Assembly: GCA_014529385.2 (NCBI GenBank)
Contig: CM043964.1
Location: 131,295,420 to 131,359,419, forward strand
Length of the DNA: 64,000 nt
DNA from: Adiantum capillus-veneris
Taxonomy: Eukaryota > Streptophyta > Polypodiopsida > Polypodiales > Pteridaceae
Direction of reading: 5' to 3'
Positions 11,035 to 23,400 of this stretch are shown here, piece after piece (the first letter of the stretch is position 1; every line of letters starts with the position of its first letter). The notes below the pieces were generated by a model. It saw only the letters and a program-made list of their open reading frames with translations, was not told where the DNA came from and searched no databases. The position numbers and the translations under genes are program-made.

Positions 11035-11429
11035 ATATTGTCTATCTTGTGGGTCTCCTAGGATCTAAGCTACTATGACTTTAGGATACATAGCATCATG
11101 AAACATAGAATCTCATTTATATATAGGTTTGTCTAGGTCATAATATGTGCTCCTCATGGCATAATGTCTAAGCTTGACTTTTGGTGGATGATAGTTTGGC
11201 TTTGGATACATTTTTTTTTTCACTCAGTTAACATCTTTTAGCTCTTGTGAAGATGTGCAATAAGTTAGAGATAAACTATCCTTACTAATCTAGCATAGGG
11301 CACACTTTTATGAGCTGGTATGTGGGCCTTTCAAATTTGTCTTGATCCTTTTCGTACAATTTCCATCGCAGTCCTCATAATGTGTATAAAATTATGTATG
11401 CCATATAATGATGGCATCATCCAGTTTGA

Positions 11430-11431
<2 letters not shown>

Positions 11432-11470
<39 letters not shown>
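11432..11470. repeat. (TC)n microsatellite
   Basis: An uninterrupted TC dinucleotide run of about 39 bases. Confidence 0.95.
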
Positions 11471-11473
<3 letters not shown>

Positions 11474-13097
11474 CTTAACATGCAATTGCACTATATTTGG
11501 TAGTGGCTGCAAAATCAAGTGAAAATTTAATACTTTTGTGACCTTTGGTGGTTGTAGAGTGCTCTTTCTAAATTCATGAATGTATTTACTCTTTTGTTAT
11601 TCCAATTTTAACCCTTTGAGTGCTTGTGAATCTTCATGCAGATATTGAACTGCGATGCGCTTAGTGGCGTTTCTAGTGATAATGCAAGTGTATGTGACTA
11701 TGCCAAAAATGAAGGGTTAGATGTACTTACAACTATATTCTCATTTCTAGTTTTTTTCCTTTTGGATTTGAAAGAGATAGTGAACTTAAAGCATCTCAGT
11801 GAATGAAAAACATGCTTGAAAGATGGGCCAAATTTTCCAAAGGGCTCAGGAGGTCCAAACAAACTCCAGTGGTCATGAAAACCAACAGAGATCTAAGATT
11901 AGGATCCTTCTTTAGCTCTCAATCATCACGGGGGCAATTTGCAGACACAATAATCACCATGAAGTATCAAAGATGATATCCAAAACCAACTACGGAAAAA
12001 TGGGACCAAATTGGGCTATAAATTGAGAAATTGAGAAAACTTGAAAAAAATCCGTCCAAATTTGAAATATTTCATCAATGTATTGGGATAGGCTATAGAA
12101 ACATGTGCACCAAGTTTCATGCCAAAAGGATGCCAAAAATGGATCGCGATCCATGTACCTTTTTCAATTTTCCAAGCCAAAACCAAATTGTCAAGGAAAG
12201 CCTAACCCTAAAGTTTTAAGCCATTTGGATTTCAAAGCCCTAGGGAAAGTGCCAAATTTTCCTATTTGCGGAAAATTCACAAAGAAATGGCATAAATCTC
12301 TAACCATTGATCCAAACTCAAAAAGTTTTGAACAATAGCATCCCCATAACATGCTTAATCAAACGATATCATAAGATCTTCAAAATGTGTTCCATGTACC
12401 TTAGAGCCAAATCTGATCTACAACCACATGACCTAGTGCCTATAGTTATCCTAGATACATTGGGGAAGTTTGGTCAATTTTGGACTTGTTTTGATCAAGT
12501 TATGCTCATTTCTCATTTTATAGTCAAATTTGCTTTGTTTTCAACAGACTTTTTGATCAAATTCAGGCGCTAATCAACGGATTTTCTAGTGCCAGAATTC
12601 CCCGCAGAAGAGTCTGAAAAGAGTGGGAAGTTGCACCCTACAAGGTCATTGACATCTCATCAAATGAGAAAGCCCAGATTTCTTAACAGACAAGTTGATT
12701 AATCAAGCTCTACACATACCACTAGACAACCATAATCTCCTTCAGAAAATTAAAGCAATTGACAATGACAAAGTATTCATAAAGCAACAAGGACATAAGT
12801 TTACATACAAATACCTCATCTATTCAGAGATGGAGCTACCCTTGCGGCTTATTTTGTAGCATTTAAAAGTTCAAAAGCCTCCAAGATACACAGAGCCTAA
12901 CTTACATATTGTAGTGGTCATGGATATTGGGCTAGCCGAGCAAAGGATGATAAGATACAACCTCGGTAACTATTCTTTGAAAATTTGGTAAAAGATAACC
13001 TGAAACATACATGAATGCTGGACCGGTATTAACGTGGATCGCATACCAAGCTTTGGGAATGATAGACTAGTTGACACTTGTAGAATCCTAGCTCGAC
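11471..13097. other. AT-rich non-coding stretch
   Basis: No gene, LTR pair or motif is recognisable. Short open frames around 12.0-12.6 kb lack any domain or coding-like pattern. It probably belongs to the old gypsy element whose 3' end may lie at 15082-15095. Confidence 0.5.
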
Positions 13098-15083
13098 TTG
13101 CTACACGAATACAAGCACTCTGTCAGAGCAGTAGGGGGATCTTTGTCAACTTCAACCAAAAGAAGAACAAGTGACCAAGTCTCTAAAGCAAAGGTAACCA
13201 ATAGTGAAGCCACAAGGTCGAATATTGCGCTCAGTAATGAAATAAAGCCAAAAAGTAGAGACATGCGCAATTTGATTTGGAGCATCACCTTGAAGGAATT
13301 AAGCTACAATTCACTGTCAAAGAGTGGTATCCAACCTTTGGGAGTTGGATGCCCAAGATGACAAAGTAGATGCTCAAGCAACATAAGCCAAAAACAGAAG
13401 GCTGTTGCAGCAAATAGAGAGCTTACAAGAAAATCAAAGCAAGCTACAAGAAGAACTAGCCAAAGAAAAGATAGAGGCTCCTTCAAGGCACTTGAAGAGT
13501 ACATTGCAGCTACTAACAATGATATACAAGCGGAACAACAGAGATTGGAAGAGGACCTGGAGAGAAGGAGTATCACCAAAATGAAAAGTTAAGTGACTCG
13601 TACAACATTGTGAAGCACACTCTATCCAAGCTCCTGGAAATTCAAGACACCACGACTCCAGTTTCTACATCCTAGGCACTAGCTGCATTGCTTGAGAAGT
13701 TGAACAAAGTGAACGGGGAGTTGGCACAAGCAAGATTTGTTAGATAGGTAATGACCACTGGCCATATGGCCATCCAAGCTCAAAAGAACCAGGAGCTCTA
13801 GACCTTAAAGGAGCAGCTAGATGAAACATAGGTGGACCTCACTACTCAAGTTGAAAAGCATGCATAGAAGTTGCAAAGACATGAGATGGAAATCTATGCC
13901 CGTCAAGCATAAGCAGTGCTACCAACCCAACTATCTAGAAGCAAAAACCACATGAGTGGACCTACCCCCAGCAGATCTAACAAGTACATCTACTGAGGGT
14001 GGGCTACATGATTTTGAGGGTGCAAAGGAGCCGACGGATGCTGAGATGAGATCAAGAGGTGGATAGAAAAAAATCTAACCCATCACACAAAGAGTATATG
14101 CAATATGAATTGAAGATCTTGGAATCCATGGCCCTGTAATAATCAAGCCTAACAAGGTGGTACAAAACTTTGGCCACAGGATGATCCCTTTGCCACTAAT
14201 GAATAGGATTCACTTATATGGAAATGAAATCTACTACTAGCTCTTGAGCCCAACTAAAAATGGGATTACAAAAATTTAATAGTGTTAGCACATTAGGTGC
14301 CAGCCATTTAGAAAACCAATCCCTATGGTAGAAGAAGTGGTTAAGAATCGACCACCACAAGATGAGACAATGTACTGCAATGCACCTCAACATCTCAGGA
14401 TCGACCCAACTTTTTGCCCAACCAATAGAAGGTGTTCCTGGGAAAATTATGAAGTGTGGTAGAGTCAAATACCATCACTGCTAAGCTACATTGTTATATC
14501 AGATCCAATCAACTATTACTTGCCCATGAAATGATACAAGGTACACACACTACATGCAATAATCACAAAGATGAGGGATTTCCTAGACCTCACATGTCAA
14601 ATGCTGGTGAAGATAGCAAAGGTGATCATTACCTACATCATTGCATTTGAAGATATTGAAGCATCAAAACACCCATGGAAAGTGTTCCTTGAAGGAACAA
14701 AGGGCATAGCATGGAACCTAGAGATGGAGGTCCAAACAAAAAATATCATCATGGGGATGTTTGCCCGAGTCATGTTCTTGCCCTCACATTATCTGCAAAA
14801 AATTTGAAGAGGCATTCATGACAGGGTTCTTTGGATGGTCTCCACCATCTTCAACCCCTTGAAAAAGGATTTTCTAGCTCGCCACATTGCCTATCAGAGT
14901 GAAATCTTGAATAGTCCCTTCAAAGATTTAGCAATCCAAGCAGACATAGTGGCCAAGGCAGAAAAGTTCATAATGGTCACCAAGGCATTGGAAAAGAGGC
15001 TATCAGTTGCTGAAGAAAAAGCTACATACAAAGCTGAAGATCAAGCAGAAGACCAAGCTAGCATGAGGACGTGCAATGGCTAG
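13098..15083 (+). pseudogene. Decayed 3'-terminal frames of an old LTR element
   Basis: Plus-strand pieces look protein-like but are broken by many stops. Around 13.35-13.57 kb a Gln/Glu/Lys-rich, coiled-coil-like segment is visible (LLQQIESLQENQSKLQEEL). At 14571-15083 two adjoining frames end in another charged helix-like segment. I do not recognise the protein. The location directly before a polypurine tract and LTR start suggests the last gene of a retroelement, but no signal peptide or membrane segment supports an envelope. Confidence 0.4.
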
Positions 15084-15355
15084 GAAGGGGGGAATGTTGG
15101 TGGCAGATGAACCAGACAGGCACCTCCTAGTCGGCCACCTCTTCATAAACCACCAATTTGTACTCTCATTATTTTTCCACAAAAATCTTTGTTAATATGA
15201 GAAACTCTTATAATTGAGCCGGGTGATTAGTGAGCCCAAATTTTGTACTAGGCTTTAGGCTTTAGCCACATATGTTGGGGTAAAGGTATGTGGCCACCTG
15301 ACTTGACTAACCCTAACCCCATCTCTAGTAACCCTTGTATACATTTACAACAAAG
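15082..15355 (+). repeat. Polypurine tract and beginning of a decayed LTR
   Basis: AGGAAGGGGGG (15082-15092) is followed by AA and TGTTGGTGG at 15095, a typical junction of internal region and 3' LTR. The same 11-mer occurs in Gypsy2. The LTR-like sequence can be followed to about 15355, where minus-strand gypsy coding sequence begins. No partner LTR was found, so the end is uncertain. Confidence 0.5.
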
Positions 15356-16800
15356 AAACACACATACTCCCTAAGTGCTCCCCATTTAGTGATGAATGTA
15401 GTCACTGGCCCGATCTTAGGTGCTATCTTGAGTTGATTGTAGCCATTGTATCCATCCATAAAACTATACATTTTTTGGCCTGCAATTTTGTCCAGTAACA
15501 TGTCTATGAAGGGTAGTGAAAAAGGGTCCTTGATGGTTTGAGAATTTAACTTCTTGTACTCCACAGATACCCTTAGTTGTACATTTTTTAATGGGACTAC
15601 CACTATTTTCACCGCTTGCAACTTCTATTATGAACTTTGTCTTGAGAAGATTGTCTATGTGTTCCTTAACTTTCTTAGCATAATTGGGATCATTTTGTAC
15701 ATTTGTAATCTGATTGGTTTGGCATCATGCTTCATTGGTATCCTATGATAGCACACTTGTGGATCTACCCCTTTTAAATCAGTATGTTCTCATGCAAATA
15801 CATCCTTGTATTTTTAGAACAGTGCCTTTGCTTTCTCCTTTATATCTGGTTTTGGATGTTTATTGATTTTAATCATTCGTGGGTTTTCCTCTGAGCCAAG
15901 ATTCCACTCTTCAACTTCTTGATCATCTGGGAGCAACCAACTTGGGCCCCCTTTCTTTATTTTGGCCAGTAACTCATCTTCTTTCTTAGTTTGAATACCA
16001 GCAGCGTAGTCATTGAAGGGATTGCCTAACTCTAGTAATCCATTATGAATCTCTATTTCCTTCATTACCGGGGAACCCCATCAAAATTTGTTGACTGCTT
16101 TCCCCTACTTGTATGAAATTAATTTTTTTGGTACTAGTTGTTCTTTTGGTCGACCATCTAATTGGACTAATCTTTTCCCAGAGCTCAACTCAATGAACTG
16201 ATCTAGGTATTGTTTTCTTTGTCTCTCAGCCTACTCCTTGTCCATCAACACAACACTCAAATCTATTTCTATTAGTGGAAAGATGTTCATTGAAGCAAAC
16301 ATCCTCTCTATCTTCTTTGTTCTATATTTCTTACACAACTCTTCTGGTCTTAAGGCTTTCTTCCAGCTTCTTGTGTTATCAAATTTGATCTAAATTCTCA
16401 TGTTGGTCCCCTGAATTGTCAATGTCTAGTTGGCATAATCATGTATGGATCCATCAGGTCTAAGCCATGGTTTTATCAAAAGCATTCCATATGCTCCCTG
16501 TACATCTATGACTAAGAAGCTGGTTTTAAACTTTTCTTTGCCCACTCTGATCTGCATATTTCTTATTAAGCGAGTAGCCTGAACCACCCTATGGTCAACC
16601 ATTCTGACCTTAAATGGTGTTGGTTTTAAGTCATTGACTCCCAATTTTTGTCTTAAATGTTTGTTGGAAGATTCCAACATAGACTTTTTGTTTATTCTAT
16701 CTCCCATGTAACTATAAATGTAATCCCAAATGATGTTGACTTCCCCACAATCTATATCTAAACCCGTCTGTAATGTGAAGCTGAGAATGTAATTATTCAT
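15325..16800 (-). pseudogene. Gypsy protease-RT fragment
   Basis: Three minus-strand blocks occur in the expected order. At 16426-16800 is a retropepsin end (GMLLIKPWLR). At 15814-16065 is the linker, continuing as KYKDVFA-x-EHTDLKGVDP. At 15325-15621 is RT with VEYKKLN, the motif A segment FMDGYNGYNQ and TTFITKWGA. This is the plant Athila/Tat-like RT style. Stops separate the blocks, and the sequence ends abruptly in RT at about 15.36 kb next to LTR-like DNA. Confidence 0.7.
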
Positions 16801-17537
16801 AAGGACAGTGGCAAATATTTATTTTGTACCATAAAACCTCAAGCCACGGTATAAAAGGCAACCTTGTAATGTAATATAAGGTTTTCTTTGTATGTTGTGT
16901 GTTCTTCGTTTCACTGTGTTCTTGAATTGCTTACACCGCACAACATGGTTGTCGCATCAAAATTTTGAGTGCACAATTGTGTTTATCTTGTCAAGCTCCC
17001 TGTGTGGTTAACTACATTGCAAGCATCGCAATAAAATTGAGCAACTTCATCTACGACCTTCCAGTGACATTTCTCTCTATCGGAGTGTCGTATTGAGATT
17101 CCATCAATTGCATGTGATTTTGTGCACTTAGGAAAACCCACTAGGCACATCCAAATTCTAAAATGCTGATTTGCATTAGGATGTAAGAAGAAATTACAAT
17201 TTCTGCAAGATCCATATTGCAAGTTTGATGACCTAGTCCTGTTTTACATAGTACCAGTATGTTTCGTATTAAGTTTGGAGTCGAATGGAGATCATTTGTT
17301 CAAGGATTTTCATGTAGTTAGGTGAGAGGTCCGGAGAAGAGGATCAAAGATTTTGGTGGATTGAGTATACATCAAGTGTCGTAGTGGAGTGTGTTGTGTT
17401 TAGAAAAGAGCCTGACAAGCTCTTGGCGTGCCTCCATGCCCTAGTCAAGTCTTTTGATTCCCAGGATTGACATTTGTTCTTGGTTCCATCTCTTTTAGAG
17501 ATGTGATAGGTGTTGACCTATATGGACCCCCCAAACA
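16801..17537 (+). repeat. Decayed LTR-like sequence with TATA box
   Basis: TATAAAAGG at 16850-16858 resembles a plant LTR promoter. The stretch ends with CCAAACA at 17537, directly before a primer-site-like sequence. No second copy is in the window, so the left boundary is unknown. It may be the continuation of the LTR that starts at 15095, interrupted by the gypsy fragment between them. Confidence 0.45.
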
Positions 17538-17538
17538 T

Positions 17539-17556
17539 TGGTGTCATTGCTGGGGA
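17539..17556 (+). other. Decayed Asp-tRNA-type primer-binding site
   Basis: TGGTGTCATTGCTGGGGA differs from the Asp-tRNA primer site of plant Athila-like elements (TGGCGCCGTTGCCGGGGA, from memory) by four changes. All four are transitions that fit loss of methylated C at CG or CHG positions. It follows an LTR-like end by one base. The leader-like sequence 17557-17863 shows nothing further. Confidence 0.5.
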
Positions 17557-17863
17557 ATGAGTACCTAGAATAGAGTGAACACAACGAAGTCTGATAGAGT
17601 TGCCTTAGGTAAACTCTTAGGTCAGATATGTTAGAAAAGGAGACCAGGGTTTCCGTGGTCATTGTTTTGTAGATGATTGTAGTGAGTTTCTTGCTACAAA
17701 AGTGTTATAAAAGTTAGAATTAGAGTTTTAGATATGGTTGGATCTTAGTGTGAGGCTTTATCTATAGGAATAATGGTAAAGCTTGCACTAGGCAAGAAAA
17801 ACACAATAAAACGGAACAAAATTTAGAGTTCAATTAGGGAGAGTAGATTAAGCACTTTGAATC

Positions 17864-19395
17864 TGATGCATGGTTTTTAGGACCCCTTCTGAAGATGCAA
17901 TAAAGGCACAGTCAGTTGTTGGGGAGATGAGGATACTCTAGTCCAAGGGATCTCGAAAAAGAAGAAAAAATCTACTTCACAAGCACCAAAGAGTAAAAAG
18001 TGCCATGGACAGAAGATACGTGGGAACGAGCTCTTATGCATGCCTACAACCTATATCTTACAGAATAGCCCATTCTAGGTGTGAGTTTCTAGTGAAATTT
18101 ACACGAGGATGTTCATGTGGACTCACAGCACAGCATACTCCGTTTTCACTTTTTTACTGACAGTAAATATTTTTTACCACAGTAAATATTTTTTACCTAC
18201 AGTAAATATTTTTCACCTACATGGTAAATACAAATCACTTTTTACCTACAGTAACTTTTTTTACCCATGGTAAATATTTTTTACTGCACCATAAGTATTT
18301 GGTAGGTAACAGTTCATTGTTACTAGAAGCAGTGATTGGGCATCAACAATGCAGTTACAGGAGGAGAAAAGGGGAAAATCTTATGGTAAAGGTGAGTCAA
18401 CAGGGATAAAGACTTTTGAGTTGAAAAGAGACATGCTGATTTTTTCAAAGAACACATGTCAAAAGAAGCCATGGTTGAGGATTTTTTGAGAATTTGATAT
18501 TCAGGAGGACCCAGCTGCCACCTCCCCCCCGCAGGTCCCCCCCTGACATGTGCAAAACCTCCAGTTTCAACAGCCACCTTACCTGCTCTTAAATGCTGGT
18601 CAAGGCCTTATCCCCATGTGTCACAATCAGAAAAATCAGCATTTACCCTCCCCTCTCACATCACTCTAGAGAATATCTTGATGGTGACATATCAGGTGAC
18701 CTCAATTTGTTGACCACCCTAAGCAAAAAGTAACCCCAATCAGCGGATTTAAGCATGTTTATCCCTAATCCTAAACCCTCTCAGAAACCTATATAAGGAG
18801 GCCTTCTCTCACTCAAAACCAACACTTCACCCACTTCACCAAGCAATGAAGCTATGACGACATTGCTCACAACGAGGAGCTATGGATGGAGCTCTACTCT
18901 CTCTCCCTCTCTCTCTCTCCCTCTAGTATGCTACATTACTAGCCCTAAAACCTAAATAAGGAGTCTTCTCTCATGCTCCATGGCCACCATCCTCGCCATC
19001 ATTCTCTAAGGTATTGATGTGTTGCTAGTAGGATCATACCTACTTGCTGGGTTGATTGTTTTTGACAAGGGATTATGCCATCCTTGGCTTGCTTCTCTAT
19101 ATCCTTGTTATGTATGATCAGATGCCGTTGTATCGTTAAGCTGATGTCTTGTGTATATATATGCTACATAAGGTCCCTAAGCTTCATTTCTATGTGTTTT
19201 GCCATATGTTTTGATGCCATCATAATGTCAGAAGTCTCACTTGCCTATGTGCACTATGTGTGAGGTCCCTAAACCTCTTAATTTAGGGTGGTGCCCCCTT
19301 TGTTTTGTTCTTTGCTTGTTTGCATGAGGCGTGGTTTGTGGAGTGTGCACGAGTACAGAGGCCACCCGATTGCACTGCTCTTTTTCCCGCTATCA
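17864..19395 (+). repeat. Gypsy1 5' LTR
   Basis: This LTR is 1532 bp. It contains a cluster of about 20-bp AGTAAATATTTTTTACC units near 18160-18300, TATATAAGG at 18790-18797 as the likely promoter, and a CT-rich tract near 18900. It has one extra unit of the cluster compared with the 3' LTR. Confidence 0.95.
18790..18797 (+). promoter_or_regulatory. Gypsy1 TATA box
   Basis: TATATAAGG inside the LTR; the same box is at 32377-32385 in the 3' LTR. Transcription would start about 30 bases further on. Confidence 0.7.
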
Positions 19396-19398
19396 TTT

Positions 19399-19416
19399 TG
19401 GTGCCCCCACTGAGGA
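19399..19416 (+). other. Gypsy1 primer-binding site
   Basis: TGGTGCCCCCACTGAGGA begins three bases after the LTR. The leading TGG fits pairing with a tRNA CCA end. I cannot assign the tRNA with confidence. Confidence 0.65.
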
Positions 19417-19615
19417 GGGCTACACAGACCTTCAGTCCACAAGCAATGAAGATGTGCAATCTACAACATGGACAAATGGCGTGAGGAGTTTGCAAATTGG
19501 AGAACAGAAGAGGAGGAGGCTTTAGAGGACTTAAAAGCTTTCATCGAGGTCTTGTTACCAGGTTGCAGTGTCATTGAAATTCATTAGTAAGTTCTTCTAC
19601 ATGCCTTGTTCGTGA

Positions 19616-19864
19616 TTGTCGCCAACGAAGGAGAGTGAGAAGAAGAGCTTGATATACCTCTCCTCTCAACCTATGAGTGCTCCAGAAACCTCCAACGCAC
19701 ACGAGCTTGAAATATTCTACATCAACATACACGAAGGTACTGTGACACACATTAAGGGTAGAGAAAGCATCACCAGACCTCTCTTTCCTGAGGAGCCGAC
19801 TAAGAGGAGGAAGATCACCTCTACACCTAAGTGGCCCAAGGCCGTAGCGCGTGCTCAAGCGTAA
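19616..19864 (+). CDS. Gypsy1 leader frame 1, hypothetical
   Basis: An 82-codon frame lies between the PBS and the Copia2 insertion. Its C-terminal part is basic (EEPTKRRKITSTPKWPK), like a nuclear or nucleic-acid-binding tail. No known family is recognised. It ends in TAA before Copia2, so the insertion does not interrupt it. Together with 25085-25618 it may represent the extra pre-gag coding seen in some Tat/Ogre elements, but it could be a chance frame. Confidence 0.3.
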   Translation: MSPTKESEKKSLIYLSSQPMSAPETSNAHELEIFYINIHEGTVTHIKGRESITRPLFPEEPTKRRKITSTPKWPKAVARAQA

Positions 19865-19876
19865 GGTAACATTTGG

Positions 19877-20103
19877 TGTTACCATATACATGTGGTAGTG
19901 ATGTGTGTGAACACACTAGGACCGCCGGGGCATTTTTTCCCTCTTTAGGAGGTTTTTTCCCCCGTGCATTGTATATACGCCCGTCACTCTAGGGCTATCT
20001 ATCTTTCCATTGCACACTAAGGAATACACTCTCTATTGTGTACCTTGAGCTTCCTTCGTCTTCTCCAAGCTGTGTGTGTTTCTCTGCAACCCTAATTCCA
20101 ACA
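19877..20103 (+). repeat. Copia2 5' LTR
   Basis: This 227-bp LTR begins TGTTACC and ends CCAACA. It shares with its partner LTR the variants CCCGTCACT, AAGGAATAC and GTGTACC that distinguish both from Copia1. Confidence 0.96.
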
Positions 20104-20105
20104 AT

Positions 20106-20117
20106 TGGTATCAGAGT
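20106..20117 (+). other. Copia2 primer-binding site
   Basis: TGGTATCAGAGT: eleven bases match the initiator-Met-tRNA site and the twelfth is T instead of C. Confidence 0.9.
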
Positions 20118-20465
20118 AGGTCACGTCCTCCCGGGCTTAGTCGCCAGCTGCTCCAGCACACGCCTGCTCACTTTCTCCGATTTCAGTGAGCTTTGGCAAG
20201 CGTTCGCAGGTCGACAAATATTTTGGGAAAGCTCAAAGAGCTTAGTCTGCTCAGAAATTTGATTTGGGCTCATTTCGGCCTCCGTTTCCACTACGGGCAG
20301 CACTGCACAGGTTATTTCGTCATTTTGTGCAGATTTTCTGTCAGTGCCGTTTTCTGCATAACAGGTGCCTTATAGTCTTCTACGGTTTGTGCTATATAGC
20401 ACAAGTTGTTCCCGCTCCATTTCTCCTATTTTCGGGCACTTTTCACATCAAGTGCAGCATTTACC

Positions 20466-23400
20466 ATGGCTGACAACAACAACACAGATGTGTTCAAGAT
20501 GTTTGCTGCTGAGGACAGGTTGGATGGGGACAACTACCCTATGTGGGCTTATATGATGCAACACGTTCTTGTGTCAAAAGGTGTCTGGAACATTGTGCAG
20601 GGCATTGATGTACGTCCTGGTTCTGAAGATGTAGGCGATATTGAGGATGTTGCAGGTCTTGCTGCAAGGATTGCAGCTGTTAGAGTTGTTTTGCCTACAG
20701 CAGAACAAGCTCGTTGGGATGTTAAGGATGCGCAGGCTCATGCATTGATTGCGTTGTCTGTGAAGCGCACCATTATTCCTCACATCCGTTCAGCAAAATC
20801 TGCAAAACAGGCTTGGGATATTCTAGCAGGTCTTTATGCAAGCCGCAATGAGGCTAAAATTGCTTTGCTGCGTAAAGAGCTAGAGTCGAAGATTATGCAT
20901 GAGGAAGATGATATGGACACTTTCCTTGCTAGTGTCAAGGATATCAATGAGCAACTCATTTTTGCAGGTGAAGTCATTTCTGACAGTTCCCTTGTGCAGA
21001 CTGTTCTTGATGCCTTACCAGATTCCTACCAGACTTTTGCTAGTACTTGGAGACTGATGACCCAAGGAAATCCTGAAGTTGTCAAGTTTGATGCATTATG
21101 CACATTGCTGTTGCAAGAGTCACTTTCTAGAAAAAACAGGACTAGGCAGCGTGCAGTTGAACAGGCTTTTATTGCTTCTCAAAGAAAGGGTGGTAACAGT
21201 AATGCAGCCACTTCTTATGGTTCTGCTGCGAGTGGCAAAAATTCTGTTCCTAATGCTTCTGCTGGCAGCACTTCGTCTGGCAATTCTGGTGATAAGGGCA
21301 AAAAGAAGATGCGTTGCCATTATTGTAAAGCCAATTATCACTTGATCAAGTCGTGTCCTAAGTTGAAGGCCAAAGAGGCTAAGAAGAAAGAGGGTGGTTC
21401 CACTGCAAATGCTGGTTCCACTACAAATGCAGCCATTGTTGAGTCTTCTGTGAAAGGAGATTGTGATGCTGATGTTGATGCAGAATGGGCTTTTAGCGCA
21501 GAGTGCACTTACAATCCTGCTGTCCATGATGCATGCTTGTCAGTTGCTGCAGATTCACATGTGTGGTATTTCGACAGTGGTGCTACAAAGCACATTACCT
21601 CACATCGTGAATTGTTTACCTCTCTCGAGTCTGTCCCTCATGGGAATTCAGTCACTTGTGCCAACAACGCCTCTTATCCAGTTCAGGGAGTTGGAAAGAT
21701 TGTGCTCACTGCTGCTAATGGCAGTTCCTTCACACTTGTTGATGCACTTTATGTACCTGGGATCAAGAAGAATCTATTGTCTGTATCCGCACTTGCTAGA
21801 CTTGGACTTGTAGTCAAATTTGTGGATGACAGATGTACAGTTCATGATCTCAGTTTTGGTGATGAAATTGTTGCATCTGGGCTTTTGTGCCGTGGGCTGT
21901 ATAAGCTCACTTTGTATGACAAGTGTGGACAAAATTTTGCAAATGCTGTTGCAGATTCAAGGGCTATTTCAGATGCAAAACTTTGGCATGCACGTTTTGG
22001 TCATCTGAATTTTGCCAGTTTGCTGCGTTTGCAGAAATCTGATATGGTTGCTTCTTTGCCGCCTCTTGAAGCACCTATCAAACATGTTTGTGAAGGCTGT
22101 ATTCTGGGTAAAATGCAGCGTTCTAAGTTTCCAAAGGATGGTTCAGTTAGGGCCACATGCAGGTTGCAGCTTGTGCATAGTGACGTTTGTGGGCCCATGC
22201 AAACTCCGTCCTTGGGCAATTACCTGTACTTCGTGACTTTCATTGATGATTACTCCAGGCATGCATGGGTATTTCCGCTTAAAGCGAAGTCCGAAGTTTT
22301 TATGTGCTTCAAACAATTTTTGGCTATGGCTGAAAATGTCTCAAAATGTACTATGGGCACCCTCCGTTCCGATCGAGGGGGGGAGTATATGTCTCATGAA
22401 TTTAATGCATTTCTGGCTAGTCGTGGGATAAAACACCAATGTACAGTGCCTTATACACCTCAGCAAAATGGTGTTGCTGAGAGGAAAAACAGGTCACTAA
22501 CGGAAATGGCACGATGTATGGTCAAAAGTCAAGCTTTGCCGCATTCCTTTTGGCTTGAGGCCATCATGTGTGCCACTTATGTACTTAACAGGTGTCCTAC
22601 GAAAGCTTTGCAGTCTATTACTCCATATGAAGCATGGCATGATAGAAAACCTTCTATTGAGCACATGCGTGTTTTTGGCTGTTTGGCATATGCTTTGGTG
22701 CCACAAGTGCAGCGCAGAAAATTGGATGATAAGGCTGTCAAATGTATTTTTGTTGGTTATAGTGCTGAAAGCAAAGGTTACAGGTTGTATCATCCGCAAA
22801 CAAAACGTATTTTGGTTTCACGGGATGTAGTGTTTGTGGAAGATTCTGTTCAACCCTTGCTGTCATGTACTAGAGACTGTAATGTAAGCTCACAGGACAT
22901 TTATGACACTTTGTTGCCTCTTTTCAGTGGTGGAAATACGAATGTAAGTTCCAATGAGGCAAATGAACAGCCTATGGGGGTTTCTGAAAATGTTTTAGAA
23001 CAGCCTATTACTGATGCAGATGTACATGATGTACTTGATGAGGAAAGGGCTGAAAATGAGCAGGCTAGTAGTATGCCAAAATGGCTGGTGCACACTTTGC
23101 GTGACAGTAAATTGGATGCACCTTTATCTAGTCGTACTCGTTCAGGCTCTCGCCATGCATCTTATGCATCAGATTGTTATGCTTTGGCTGTGTCTAGTTT
23201 ACATGATGTTGAGGAGCCTCTGTCTTTTGATGAAGCACAGAATTCAGAAAATTGGATTGCTGCCATGAAATCAGAATATGATGCACTTATAGAGAATGAC
23301 ACATGGACTTTATGTGATTTGCCTCCTGGCAAAAAGGCCATTGGTACCAAGTGGGTTTACAAGTTGAAACGCAAGCCGGATGGTGAGATCGATCGCCATA

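Noticed and set aside
18130-18310. Regularly spaced short repeats in the Gypsy1 LTR as a CRISPR-like array
   Set aside because: Units are inside an LTR of a eukaryotic retroelement, of unequal spacing and partly inverted; no spacers or cas genes.
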